From Lewinella sp. W8 (GTDB lineage: Bacteria > Bacteroidota > Bacteroidia > Chitinophagales > Saprospiraceae), in assembly GCF_004375085.3 (NCBI RefSeq), contig NZ_SNAQ03000009.1:124001-188000 (forward strand): a DNA stretch of 64,000 bases. Reading direction: 5' to 3'. A program made the translations under genes and the position numbers. This document shows, in pieces, positions 33,885 through 43,800 of the stretch (the first letter of the stretch is position 1; each line of letters begins with the position of its first letter). The notes under the pieces were generated by a model that had not been told where the DNA came from, did not search any database, and worked only from the letters and a program-made list of their open reading frames with translations.

Positions 33885-33937
33885 ACACCTCCACCCGCGG
33901 CCGCTTTTTGGGCGACATAGCGCGGGTGCCAAGAAAA

Positions 33938-34858
33938 ATGGGTAAAGCCATGAAAAACATCATCAACATAGTCCGTCTCGGATTGCCACTTCTGGCCGTG
34001 AGTCTGCTCTTCCTCCGCTGTGAAGACACCATCGATCTGCCCTCCAGCTTCGAGGAGCCCCAACTGGTGGTGGACGCCTGGCTCACCAACGAGTCCGTCC
34101 CCCAGACGATCAACCTGACCCTGACGCAGGACTTCTTCGACAACCGCCTGCCCACCACCGTCACCGACGCCCAGGTGGTGGTGTGCCAGACCGAGATCGG
34201 CAGCAACTGCTTCGTCTTCGAGCACACCACCAACGGGCAGTACGTCTGGACGCCCGCTCCGGGGGAAACCCTCGGGGAAGTCGGGGAAATCTTCGGCCTC
34301 GGCATCCAGCGCGGGGAAGAGCAGTACGCGGCCCTGGCGCCCCTCAAGCGGGTGCCGGTGATCGATTCCATCAGCATCCAGTTTGAGGAAGAATCCCTCG
34401 CCCTGGACGAGGGCCTCTACGCCCAGGTGTACGCCCGCGACTTCGTCGGCATCGGCGACACCTACTTCATCCGCAGCACCATCAACGATACCCTGCTGCA
34501 GCGCCCCCAGGAGATCAACATCGCCTTCGACGCTACCTTCGACGCTGGCAGCGGTACCGACGGCATTGCCTTCATCTTCCCCATCCGCTTCGGCATCAAC
34601 AAGCTGGACGATAACGGCGCCCCCATCCCCCTCGTGGACGGGGACAAGGTGGAGGTGGACCTGTGGTCCATCAGCACCGAGGCCTTCGCCTTCCTCTCCA
34701 TCGCCCGCGACCAGATCACCAACGGCGACAACGGCATCTTCGGCATCCCCGTGGCCAACTCCCCCAGCAACGTCATCAACGTTGCGACGGAGGAACCCAT
34801 CCTGGGGGTCTTCAACGTCGCTGCGGTCAGCAGCGCGGAGAAGGTGGTCGAGGAGTAG
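33938..34858 (+). CDS. DUF4249 family lipoprotein
   Basis: This is a 306-residue protein with a lipoprotein signal (GLPLLAVSLLFLRCED) and the family's N-terminal block PQLVVDAWLTNESVPQTINL. A beta-sandwich containing YVWTPAPGETLG and a C-terminal NGIFGIPVANSPSNVIN region follow. These proteins are encoded next to TonB receptors and probably cap or feed the receptor from the cell surface, in analogy to SusD. An ATG at 33950 (MKNIIN) is an equally good start. A purine-rich, non-coding stretch follows the stop. Confidence 0.87.
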   Translation: MGKAMKNIINIVRLGLPLLAVSLLFLRCEDTIDLPSSFEEPQLVVDAWLTNESVPQTINLTLTQDFFDNRLPTTVTDAQVVVCQTEIGSNCFVFEHTTNGQYVWTPAPGETLGEVGEIFGLGIQRGEEQYAALAPLKRVPVIDSISIQFEEESLALDEGLYAQVYARDFVGIGDTYFIRSTINDTLLQRPQEINIAFDATFDAGSGTDGIAFIFPIRFGINKLDDNGAPIPLVDGDKVEVDLWSISTEAFAFLSIARDQITNGDNGIFGIPVANSPSNVINVATEEPILGVFNVAAVSSAEKVVEE

Positions 34859-34946
34859 GGAAGGATTGGATGATGGAAGGACGGAGGGATTGAAGGATAG
34901 AAGGATTGAATTAATCAGGAAAGCCCTTTAGGGGCGGGAGGACCGG

Positions 34947-35288
34947 ATGGCGGAGGGCCGTTCGGTTCTTTTTTTGGAAGGCTATCAGGGAAATGGAGCC
35001 CCCTCTGGCTTCTGCAAGGTTCGATACTACGGCATCCTGGCCACCCGGAACAGAACGACGCGGCTCCGTAAGTGCCATCAATTACTGGGCAGCATCCTCC
35101 AGCGAGGTGCCAAACTGAATTGGCGGGAATTATCCGAAGAGGTTACCGGCCAGGCGGCCAACCAGTGCAGCATCTGCGGCGGCCCGCTCGTCGTGGTGGA
35201 CTTCCTGATCCCCCCGCGTTCACCCCCTTACCCGATAACCCGATTGCCCACACCTATTCCCACCGTTCCTGCTTCCGCGACCGCGTAG
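34947..35288 (+). pseudogene. IS91-family transposase, C-terminal remnant
   Basis: The translated segment SGFCKVRYYGILATRNRTTR, followed by a CHQLLG helix and a CSICGGPL zinc-type pair, matches the end of IS91/Y2 transposases. There the P-x-GF-x-K-I/V-R-x-YG-x-L motif precedes a cysteine knuckle. Nothing upstream encodes the catalytic domain, so only the last ~90 residues remain. It marks the left edge of the mobile island. Confidence 0.7.
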
Positions 35289-35522
35289 TGTTCCGCTACG
35301 GGAATAACCGTGTGCATGCTTTGCGGTCCTTGACCAGAAAGCTTTTTTGGCATTTGATTTTTTAGTCCTAAAAACCCTACCTTAAAGCTGAAAACACCCA
35401 TCAACTAATCACCTCATCAACCCTGTTCCAACCATTGCATCCCCATAGAAAGTCGGCTTCGTTCAACGACCAGGTGGACCCGGCCATCCACGCTGCGCGT
35501 GGCGGCGGATACCTGGCTTAAT
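35289..35522. other. Gene-free transition from host-like to AT-rich DNA
   Basis: Host-like composition continues to about 35520 and then falls sharply. No gene is supported. Confidence 0.5.
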
Positions 35523-35537
35523 GTTGGCTGCAAATCA
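35523..35537. repeat. Left 15-bp inverted end of the two-gene cassette
   Basis: GTTGGCTGCAAATCA is the reverse complement, with one mismatch, of the sequence at 36740-36754. The AT-rich DNA begins immediately inside it. Confidence 0.6.
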
Positions 35538-35931
35538 TGCTATATTTGTTGAAATATAGACTTGTCTACTAGTCACACTTTAAATATAAAGCATAATGTA
35601 TTTTGAATGAGGTATTTTGTAGATATAAATATTTAAATGTTTTAAATTGGTGGCTGGTTAATTTTAGAAATGGATGCTAATTATTGTGAATCTATTAAAT
35701 TGAAGAATTGCTTGAATACTATTACTTAGGATTTTGATAGTTGGTAAGCAATTAGAAATAATCGGATAAATGAATTTGTACTTGAGGCTATAATTAAAAA
35801 AATGCGCGAGAATTATATGTATCCTCTTGAAGTTTGTATTTTGCAGTAAACTTATTTAAAGCGTGCCTCTTACTTGAAAGAAATGGGATAATGATCTGTA
35901 TTCTTAATTAAAGTATCTAAATTAAATTATT
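35538..35931. other. AT-rich leader without an intact gene
   Basis: This 394-bp stretch is very AT-rich. A short frame ending at the TAA at 35847-35849 (...NEFVLEAIIKKMRENYMYPL...) looks protein-like but has in-frame stops upstream, so it may be the end of a decayed gene. It also should hold the promoter for the gene at 35932. No RNA structure was recognised. Confidence 0.4.
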
Positions 35932-36291
35932 ATGAAAATTAGTATTGGACCCTATGAGGTTTTTTCGAGTGGAACAATTGTTGGAGTCCTAAATGAACCT
36001 ATAACATTTGAATTCAATGGGTTGACTTATAGGTTTGTGTTCATCAAAGATCCAGATAGAGAAACTCCTCATTATGAAGGAAGAAGTATTGAAGGAATGG
36101 AAAATGGTATAGAAATACTTCTTATTAACCATGACCAAGATCTAGGAGCTGGCTTTGTAGATCCAGTTAAATTTGGAGTCTTAAATGGAAGAGACCTTTA
36201 TTTTAATTATAGAACTTATTCTTTAAATGGGAATAATGGCACCGGCGGACACTTATTGCATTATTCTTGGTTGTTAGGAGAAAAAAAATAG
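35932..36291 (+). CDS. Small cytosolic beta-rich protein, first gene of a two-gene cassette
   Basis: The 119-residue product has no signal peptide or membrane segment. The pattern of short strands (ISIGPYEVFSSGTIVG, YRFVFIKD, GIEILLINHDQDLGAGF, VKFGVLNGRDLYFNYRTYS) suggests a compact beta sandwich. It vaguely recalls the poorly known DUF6864 group, but I cannot confirm this. The stop is 2 bp before the next ATG, so the two genes are almost certainly co-translated. Codon usage is AT-rich, unlike the host genes. Function unknown; context suggests a conflict or accessory function. Confidence 0.75.
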   Translation: MKISIGPYEVFSSGTIVGVLNEPITFEFNGLTYRFVFIKDPDRETPHYEGRSIEGMENGIEILLINHDQDLGAGFVDPVKFGVLNGRDLYFNYRTYSLNGNNGTGGHLLHYSWLLGEKK

Positions 36292-36293
36292 GT

Positions 36294-36710
36294 ATGAACG
36301 GAGAAAATAAAGCGCAAATACCTGAAGTAAATGAGATGAGCATTTACGAGGGGGGATCTTTAAATAGAATAGTGATAGATGACCTCCTTGAAAATGAGGT
36401 GGCAATCAAGCAATTGGTCAATAGACATAATACTACACTTAAAGATTTAAAAAAGTCAAGAGAAGAAACTGCAAATTTACGAGCGAGTTTAGAGTATCTC
36501 CGGACAACACCATTTATTGCGATACTTGCATTGATTAGCAATAGCATTGGTTCTTTATTAATCGCGATTAGTGTCAATTTTATCACTGATGAAAAAGATC
36601 AAGATTATGAATATTTGATACTTATTGCTGGTATTGCTTTAGTGTTTTTAGGGTCTTTAAGTACAATTTTATATCCATATGCAAATAGATGGTTTAATAA
36701 GAAAGAATAG
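36294..36710 (+). CDS. Membrane protein with N-terminal coiled coil, second gene of the cassette
   Basis: This is a 138-residue protein. Residues ~25-70 form a charged helix (LLENEVAIKQLVNRHNTTLK then LKKSREETANLRASLEYL) likely to be a coiled coil. Two membrane helices follow (FIAILALISNSIGSLLIAI; YLILIAGIALVFLGSLSTIL), with a short lysine tail outside the second. It starts at 36294 because the previous gene stops at 36291. A cytosolic sensor with a small two-helix membrane partner is a common toxin or pore-effector layout, but this is inference. No named family recognised. Confidence 0.75.
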   Translation: MNGENKAQIPEVNEMSIYEGGSLNRIVIDDLLENEVAIKQLVNRHNTTLKDLKKSREETANLRASLEYLRTTPFIAILALISNSIGSLLIAISVNFITDEKDQDYEYLILIAGIALVFLGSLSTILYPYANRWFNKKE

Positions 36711-36739
36711 TTGTGAACTTTGTTAAGTTATATGAAATT

Positions 36740-36754
36740 TGATCTGCAGCCAAC
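36740..36754. repeat. Right 15-bp inverted end of the two-gene cassette
   Basis: The reverse complement is GTTGGCTGCAGATCA, matching the left end at 35523-35537 in 14 of 15 positions. It lies 30 bp after the stop of the second cassette gene. Confidence 0.6.
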
Positions 36755-36922
36755 ACAGCGCCAAACCCATTAAGCTAAGCCATTTCGGAGCCATTTTAGG
36801 CTACTGACAAATGAGCTATAATCAAGGACTTGTGGGAGGTGTGAGCGAGTATTAACTTTGAGGCACTACGACTTCGTCCAGCTGCGTAGCAGCTCGCGGG
36901 AGGCCATTATCCTTGATCGTTT

Positions 36923-38239
36923 TTAGAACGTACTGCGATAATTTGATTCGTAAATATGTCTTTCTTGTGCCCTGATGAGTCTGCGTTTTCGGACGCGGCT
37001 TGGGCGGAGTCTGTAGGGTTCGAGATGGCGGCAGATTTGCTCCTTAAGCACCTTTGTTTTAGCCCGCCATTTACTCTTTGAAGAGCAGAAGAAAATTGGT
37101 ATCCACCGTTTGATTAAACCGGCGGCCACATTCCGGTTAATCTGGTAGAAATATTGGCGGTTTTCGGTTGCTTTTTGGACCTGCTGCTCGGTCGAAAATT
37201 CCAGGACACTGTTGATGTTATAGTTCCAGAAAGTGGCCCAGATATCCTGCTCCACTCCAGGTTGAGTGTAGGCGGAGACCAGTGCGAGCTGCAAAAAGGA
37301 CTTCAGATTGTGGAAGGCAGTTTCTACACCCCAGCGCCATCCATAGAGCTCGACAATCCGCTTATAGTGGAAGCGTTTACGATCCATAAGGCTAGTCATG
37401 AGGACTTCGATTTCTCCGGAGGGTAAAATGACCTTGACCAGCCGAACGGGAAAGATCGCTTTCCATTCCGGGGCTAATCCCAGGTCACGTAAGGATCGGT
37501 ACGCACGATCTTTTAGCACAACATTGATAACCTGCTCTTTGTCAGACCCTTTGACGAAGCCTCTTATATCCGGTGAAAGTCCTTTCTTTACTCTGATGAC
37601 AAAGTGAGAGCCGTAGCGGCGATGTAGAAACGGCAAGCCGTAGCCATCAAATCCACGGTCATACACGTAGATCGCCTCCTTGGGTAGCTTTGCCACATTG
37701 GTGTAGGCGTGGGTGATCTCCGCACTTTTCTGAGTATGGAGGTCGATGCGAAAAATGATTTTATTCAGTAGGTCAAAGGTGGCCAATATCCGAGTGGAGG
37801 GTACTCGATCATGTTGGTTAAGATGATAGCCGAAGGCCTGTCCAATCCAGGGTTCCCTGGGTAGCCGCTGCCCAGTGCCATCGACGGCAAAAACGCGGAG
37901 CCCTCGAAAAGTGTGATGGTGGGAAAAGCAGGCGTAAAATTGCTTGGCCGAATGAAGGAAAAAGTCTTTAAAAAACTGTGGTTTGATGAACTGCCTGCGT
38001 TGCACAAATGCGGACTTGGTCACCGCCTTCTGGTTTAAACCTGCAAAAAAGTCAAATAACTCGATGGCCGTTGACTTGCGCATCAGGCCGACGATCAACC
38101 CAATGGTCCGTATGAAGGTAAGTGGACTGTTCCGGATAAAGGAAGTGAATGGAGCATATAGATACTGCTGCCTTCGCTGGGTATTCAGTAGGCAAAACTC
38201 CTGCATTCGATTCAGATAAGGATACAATGGATTACGCAT
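36923..38239 (-). CDS. IS4 family transposase
   Basis: This 438-residue DDE transposase has the first Asp in FAVDGTGQRLP and the second in YVYDRGFDGYGLP. The third acid sits in the exact IS4 signature Y-2-R-3-E-6-K as YGWRWGVETAFHNLK. The length is normal and the frame is intact. No clear terminal inverted repeats or target duplication could be found around it, so the element's ends are not defined. A TCCCGA-AGTA-TCGGGA hairpin overlaps the chosen start; a start at the internal MQEF is possible. Confidence 0.88.
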   Translation of the reverse strand: MRNPLYPYLNRMQEFCLLNTQRRQQYLYAPFTSFIRNSPLTFIRTIGLIVGLMRKSTAIELFDFFAGLNQKAVTKSAFVQRRQFIKPQFFKDFFLHSAKQFYACFSHHHTFRGLRVFAVDGTGQRLPREPWIGQAFGYHLNQHDRVPSTRILATFDLLNKIIFRIDLHTQKSAEITHAYTNVAKLPKEAIYVYDRGFDGYGLPFLHRRYGSHFVIRVKKGLSPDIRGFVKGSDKEQVINVVLKDRAYRSLRDLGLAPEWKAIFPVRLVKVILPSGEIEVLMTSLMDRKRFHYKRIVELYGWRWGVETAFHNLKSFLQLALVSAYTQPGVEQDIWATFWNYNINSVLEFSTEQQVQKATENRQYFYQINRNVAAGLIKRWIPIFFCSSKSKWRAKTKVLKEQICRHLEPYRLRPSRVRKRRLIRAQERHIYESNYRSTF

Positions 38240-38300
38240 CCCGAAGTATCGGGAAAAAGCTTATGTTTGGGAAGGCCTTGGCTGAATGGTCATGAACAAT

Positions 38301-38338
38301 GCGCCACCGCCAACCGCTATCGCGGCTGACGTTGGCGC
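38301..38338. repeat. Imperfect two-stem palindrome before the orphan gene
   Basis: GCGCCA (38301-38306) pairs with 38333-38338, and inside it CCGC (38314-38317) pairs with GCGG (38322-38325), leaving equal internal loops of 7 nt. The shape recalls a recombination-site hairpin, but integron core sites are not present. Confidence 0.45.
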
Positions 38339-38368
38339 TCACGTTCTATGTCATAAGAAAAAATAAAA

Positions 38369-38989
38369 ATGGGAAGTCTATTAGAAATAATTGGAAGTCA
38401 TAAACTCAAATTCAACTCTGGTGAAGACGTTGTAAATCAATTCCAATCTATTTTTAATGTGAAAATCAAAAACGGAAATTATCAATCTAACGAAGTGAAA
38501 AACAAACACGAGAACCCTAATCAAATCGAATATTTTGTAGCGTTAGATTACTTGGAACAAAATTTCATAAGATGGAAAGAGGTAAGGATTATGACGAATT
38601 TCAAATTTTGCTCAGAGATAAACATTCACGGAAAAACCCTCAGTTTCAATAATGGTTGCAGATATAAATATTGGAAAGGGAATTTGTTTGAAGAAGAGTA
38701 TCAAGAGGATTTAAAAAGGCAATACGCACTCTGTAAAACATATTGGAAAGAAGTTCATAAATTTTCAAAAAAAACAACAAAACGACTTGGTGGTGAAATG
38801 CAAATCTATTTTGAAGATAGTAGATTTCAAGAAGAAATCGATTTGTGTTTTCAAGGCAATTCACTAAATTATGTTTTCGATGCTATGAAAGAAAAATGGG
38901 AACCAACAGAAATAGATGATGCAAGAAAAAGGAAAGATGAGTTTCTCGTCAAAAACGGATGGTATTTTGAAAAAATGAATACGACATAG
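38369..38989 (+). CDS. Orphan hypothetical protein, AT-rich
   Basis: The 206-residue soluble product starts MGSLLEIIGSHKLKFNSGED. It is lysine- and aromatic-rich (YKYWKGNLFEEEYQED, CKTYWKEVHKFSKK) and has no signal peptide or membrane helix. No family recognised. The AT-rich codon use contrasts with the host. It is bounded upstream by the palindrome at 38301 and downstream by a group II intron 3' end that begins 1 bp after its stop codon. It appears to be a foreign gene carried as a unit. Confidence 0.65.
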   Translation: MGSLLEIIGSHKLKFNSGEDVVNQFQSIFNVKIKNGNYQSNEVKNKHENPNQIEYFVALDYLEQNFIRWKEVRIMTNFKFCSEINIHGKTLSFNNGCRYKYWKGNLFEEEYQEDLKRQYALCKTYWKEVHKFSKKTTKRLGGEMQIYFEDSRFQEEIDLCFQGNSLNYVFDAMKEKWEPTEIDDARKRKDEFLVKNGWYFEKMNTT

Positions 38990-38990
38990 A

Positions 38991-39310
38991 ATCGAGTAGG
39001 GTAAAGAGCCACCCAATAGTGACTCCTTATCCCTCTCACATTTACCCGACTAAGGAGGCGGGCCACCGTACGTACGGTTCTCGTATACGGCGGTTCATCA
39101 ACCATGGAAAAGTTGTTCGTAATATTTGGTGAAAGACCGATAACCTCGCTGGGCTAACCTGGCTTCGGTGACCGTAGTACCCATGATGGGCGATTGCGCG
39201 ATGGCCCAGCCGCCCATGCGGGAGCGGGACCAGGCGTAAGCCATCCTCTTTCTACTGATCGCGGCCGCATCTACTTTCCGGAGATTGTTGGCTACGGCCT
39301 TTGACATGAT
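38991..39310 (-). mobile_element. Group II intron, 5'-truncated copy 1 (3' end)
   Basis: On the minus strand the intron ends ...CCCTACTCGAT at 38991. It contains the post-ORF segment with CCGTATACGAGAACCGTACG and then, upstream, the end of the maturase gene. The first 182 bp (38991-39172) match 51499-51680 with only four mismatches. The 5' part of the intron and most of the reverse transcriptase are missing, the usual outcome of incomplete reverse transcription. Confidence 0.75.
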
Positions 39311-39370
39311 GTGCTGCCTTGACCGCTTCGGAAAGCCTCTTATACGGTTCCTGTTCGTCCGTACCAGTAT
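39098..39370 (-). pseudogene. Group II intron reverse transcriptase/maturase, C-terminal fragment
   Basis: The translation ISRKRMAYAWSRSRMGGWAI, then AQSPIMGTTV and RLAQRGYRSFTKYYEQLFHG, matches the end of group II maturases, where a YAW-x-x-SRxGxW-x-I-A motif is followed by L-x-x-x-GYxS. The frame remains open a little upstream of 39307, but no catalytic YADD region exists in the window. It is a remnant only. Confidence 0.72.
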
Positions 39371-39380
39371 CTGCAGTCCC

Positions 39381-39621
39381 GCTTACTTTAGACCCGGAGT
39401 CGCCTCACGCGCCCTTGCGGCTTGCTAGGTAGCTTCACCAACTCGCTACCAGTGGACTTGCACCACTTAGAAAACTCGCTATCTTTAAAGCGAAGGATAT
39501 GCATTCCAGGCACACACAATGTACATGACGATCATGCTCCTAACGTCGCACGCCGCATGTACTAACCGTCAGACTGTGCGAAAATTCTTATCTTATATAC
39601 TAAAATCAGAAAACGCCTAGA
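39381..39621. other. Gene-free junction between intron remnant and IS1182
   Basis: No gene is supported. The last ~40 bp (AT-rich, from about 39585) probably belong to the left end of the IS1182 element, whose terminal repeat could not be defined. Confidence 0.4.
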
Positions 39622-40890
39622 ATGCCTAGAAAACAAGGCCAGGACGTAATTCAGTATGGTCTATTTGCCACGCCGCTAGAGGAGATGATCGCCTCAGATA
39701 ATGAGGTATGGGTCATCAAAGCCTTTGTAGACCAGTTAGACTTAGCGGATTTAGGCTTTGTGCAAGTCAAAAGTCAGGGCAGAAGCCGATATGCTTCGGA
39801 TGTATTGCTTAAAATCTATTTGTACGGCTACTTGAACGGGATTCGATCGTCGAGGAAGTTAGAGAAAGCTTGCAGGGTCAATATCGAGTTGATGTGGCTA
39901 ACCGGTAGGTTGGAGCCTGCCTATCATACGATTGCCGATTTCCGCAAGGACCACCCTCAGGCACTCAAGAATGTCTTTCGTCAGTATCCGCTGTTGTTGA
40001 AAGATTGGGAGATGTTAGGTTTAGAGACTTTTGCCATTGACGGCACCAAGATCCGAGCCCAGAACTCCATGAAACGTAACTTCAATAGGAAAAAGTTCAA
40101 GCGGCATCTGGATCGTATTGATGTACAAATAGAACAAGCCCTTCAGGACTGGGAAGCCGCCGATGAAAAGACCCAGCAAGAGACAAGGCCAGCAGTAGAT
40201 AAACTACTGAAGAAGCTGGACGAGCGCAGGTTGGGGTATGAACGCTTGGATCAAACCTTGGAAGACTCGGGTGAGACCCAGATTAGGTTGACGGATCCAG
40301 ATACGAGATCCTTACCGCTTCATCGCAATATCGTGGAGGTCGGATATAACGTCCAGCAGGTATTAGACGACAAGGATAATTTGATTGTAGCGCATGAAGT
40401 AACCAATGAGAGTGACATCAATGCGCTTGGCGATTTAGCGGTTGATAGTTGCAATGCATTGGGTTTATATCGGGAAGACAGCATCATCGTACTAACCGAT
40501 AAGGGCTATCACAATGGTGGCGAGTTACAGTACTGCCAGGAAAATAACATAAGCACCTTGGTGGCTGAACGAAAGCCGTTCAATTTCTTAAGTAACTTAA
40601 ATATAGGTATAATCGAAGGTGTTAAATACACCGTTGTAGCTGGAAACTTGGATCAATACCTCAATAATACTTTATCTGGTAAAGGACTGTTGGATAAGCT
40701 ATACAAGCTTGGAGGTGAGCTTTTTTCCAGAGGTGTTCCGAATGGTATAGCGCTAGGTGTTGAAAGAATGAAATTGTTTCCCGATTTATCAATGCCAGGA
40801 ACAGTCTCTGATGCAGACGCTCATTATATCAATTATTATGATGAGCGTTCAAGTCTAAAAGTCATAATGAATTACCTTACAAATGCCTGA
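39622..40890 (+). pseudogene. IS1182-family transposase, 3'-truncated and fused to foreign tail
   Basis: Residues 1 to ~318 match the start of IS1182/IS5-like transposases: VIKAFVDQLDLADLGF, YASDVLLKIYLYGYLNGIRS and RLEPAYHTIADFRKDHPQAL, then FAIDGTKIRAQNS with the first catalytic Asp, and VLTDKGYHNGGEL with the second. The third acidic residue region and the C-terminus are absent. At about 40579 the composition drops to AT-rich and an unrelated ~104-residue tail follows in frame. The fusion is probably accidental and the transposase inactive. Confidence 0.82.
40579..40890 (+). pseudogene. 3' remnant of a gene that preceded the caspase-STAND gene
   Basis: The foreign tail (GIIEGVKYTVVAGNLDQYLN ... 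ISMPGTV-like SMPGTVSDADAHYINYYDER ... VIMNYLTNA) reads as protein, has the same AT-rich codon use as the caspase gene, and overlaps its start by 8 bp (stop at 40888-40890, ATG at 40883). This tight overlap indicates an original operon partner whose 5' part was lost when the IS1182 element arrived. The family cannot be identified from the fragment. Confidence 0.6.
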
Positions 40891-43800
40891 AAATAATATG
40901 AAAAAATATGCTTTTTTAGTTGGCGTAAAAGACTATGGGCATCTGAACAGCCTTAGTACCCCCTTAAACGATATTCGAGCTCTGGGAGATTTGTTGAGTA
41001 AAGAGTTTGACTTTGAGGTTGATTTATGTGAAAATCCTAATATTGATACACTCAAGGACTATTTCGGAAAACACATACCTGATCGTTTAGGAGGTGTAAA
41101 CTATAACGCACAAGTCCTAGTCTATTTTGCCGGTCATGGTTTTGCCGAGAATAGTGAGGACGGTATAAACGGTTATCTGATACCTTCTAACGGTGTGCCC
41201 TGGAATAAAAGTTCATGGTATTCCATGGAAAAGATGATCGACTGCCTGGGAAATTTGGAAGTAAAACATCTTTTGCTATTACTTGATTGTTGTTTTGGAG
41301 GTGCTATTCGATGGGCTTCACGCTACCGCGCTTCTAATTTTTTGCTGTATAATAAACTGTCAATACAACATTATAAATATTTTATAGAAAGTCCATCTTG
41401 GCAGGTGCTTACATCAACTGCTCCAAATCAATCCGCATTGGATTTCATAGACCATGGTCTTGGGGCCGATCATTCTCCTTTCGCCAAATGTATATTAGAT
41501 GGACTGAAAGGTGAGGCTGATTTAAATCCTGACAAGGTTATCACAACTTCCGAATTATTTACCTACGTTCAGAACCGCTTAACGGTCATCTCTAATAAAA
41601 ACAATAACAAACAGAATGCAGGACTTTATCCACTTAAAAAACATAATAATGGTGAATTCTTATTTTTTATGGATGGGTTCAATCCTGATGACCTAAATCC
41701 TATTCATTTTAGAAATCCGTACAAAGGCTTGGGTGCATACGATACAAGTGACGAGCCACTATTCTTTGGAAGAAAAGATACTATTGTTGAATTACTTGAA
41801 AAGATTAAAGATGAGGCTTTAACTGTTGTAATTGGTGCTTCTGGAATTGGAAAATCATCTTTGGTAAAAGCTGGAATTGTTCCGCGGCTTTCAGAAAACT
41901 TACAGGTTGAGATCATCGAACCTGGTAGGAGGCCCTTGAAGGAGCTAAATAACATAGGTGTATATGACATCCTAATAGTCGATCAACTCGAACAATTAGT
42001 AACTCAATCAAACAAAGTAGAGTCTTTACTGTTCTGGAAATCAATAGAAAAAAATATCGTTTCGGGCAAAAAAATTATTGTTACTGTCAGAATTGATTTT
42101 GAAAAACAATTAGGCATACCCGAGGTGTTAGAAAAAAAATGGCAATCAGGACGCTACTTAGTTCCACCTTTTAGTACTGAAGAATTGAGGGAGATCATCG
42201 TTACGCCCGCATTAAGAGTAGGTAGATTCTTTCAGCCGATAAATCTGGTCGATGAAATAATTGACGAGGTCATTCATTACCCAGGATCCTTACCACTTCT
42301 TTCTTTTACAATGGAGCAATTATTTGAAAATTGCAAAGACGATCTATTTCGCAATATTTCGAAAGCTGAATATGTCAATTTGGGAGGAGTGACAGGAGCG
42401 CTACAAACTAGTGCTGATCAAACTTACCAATCTCTTGGTGAAAAAGCGGTAAAGGTCACCAAAGAACAAGCGACAATGTGTAAACTGCTTTTGCGAATGG
42501 TCTCAATTTCAGGAGGAGAAACTGCCGGCAAGCGTGTTTACAGTTACGAATTAGAGTTTGATTCACAGGAGGAAAATGTGCGCATTGCTAGAGTTTTAAA
42601 ACTGCTAATAGACAAGCGATTGATCAATGCGAGAAAAGATTTCGAAGATCAGGTTTATTATGAACCCAGTCATGATGCTTTGGTTAGGACTTGGCGAATG
42701 ATGCAAGGGTGGATCAAGGAAATAAAAGCTGAAAATTTGTTGCTTCATTCTCGACTGGGTAATGCCATACTAGACTTTGAGCGGAATAAAATAAAATCCA
42801 AATTCCTTTGGCATAATAATGCAAACCTACAACTGATCGAAGAATCACCCCTTTCGCTAAATAGAAAAGAGAATTCTTTCGTAAATGCTAGCAAAAATCA
42901 AAGACGCTGGAATACTATTAAAGTCTGGTCAGTGGTCTTTGTGGCTTTTGCTATAATATCTGGATTAGGAATCTATGCAAACAAGGAAAGAAAATCTGCT
43001 TTGACAACTTCTTCAATTTATGAGGCTGATAATCTAATCTTAGAGGGTGATGGCTCTGTGGCTTTAAGAATACTGTCGGATTTATATGCTGATAATAAAG
43101 AGAATTCTCAACTGCTTTACAGTCTCTCCAAGCTATCAACTGGGAAAGCCAATCTGTATGATATAATACTACCGGGGTCAGTCGATTTTTGGGTTTCCAA
43201 AAACCGACAAAATATCCTAGTTTGGGAAAATGAGGGGATATCCATTTTCAACTATGATGGTTCTTTAATTTCAAGTCAGTTTAGTTTTGACCCAGTTTTA
43301 TATCAAGTGCCTTATTCAAGTGATTTACTATTTGATTATTACCATGAAGGTTCAAATAGTATTGTTATGGAGGATAGCATTGGTGAGTTCTACCTTTGGA
43401 ATTATCAAGAGAATAGTTTATCTAAATTAGATCTTGCTCAGTCATTAGGGAATCCTACCAAGGATCCTTTTTTTTACGGAAATTATATTATAACAACATC
43501 TTCCGAAAGTGACACACTTATAGTTTTTAATATTGCTGGATCCAAAAGGTCTTTCAGCTGGGGATCCAATATTTCAGATATCATAGCATTTGATACAAAT
43601 AAATTCGCTGTTTTGTTAGAAAGTGAAGAATTAATAATTATAAATTCAGAGGGTATAGAAAGGAGGCTTCCACTCGATAAATCAAAATTGGGAACTCTTA
43701 ATAATTTTGTTGCAATTAAAGGAGGCTTTGTAATCTTTTTCGATAATGCAACCGTAACATACTCTACTTCTAAAATTTCGATCGGCCCAAGCAACGGCAT

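Noticed and set aside
31908..33932. A 674-codon open frame antisense to the TonB receptor gene
   Set aside because: It is the reverse-strand shadow of a GC-rich gene, and its composition (V, G, E, Q-rich with no domain) is not protein-like. The same applies to long antisense frames at 6475-7614, 7780-9138, 9199-10425, 18381-20021, 22594-23661 and 55809-56954.
38301..38338. Possible integron attC site
   Set aside because: The two-stem palindrome is too short and lacks the conserved R' core (GTTRRRY). No integron integrase is in the window, so only a structured repeat is reported.
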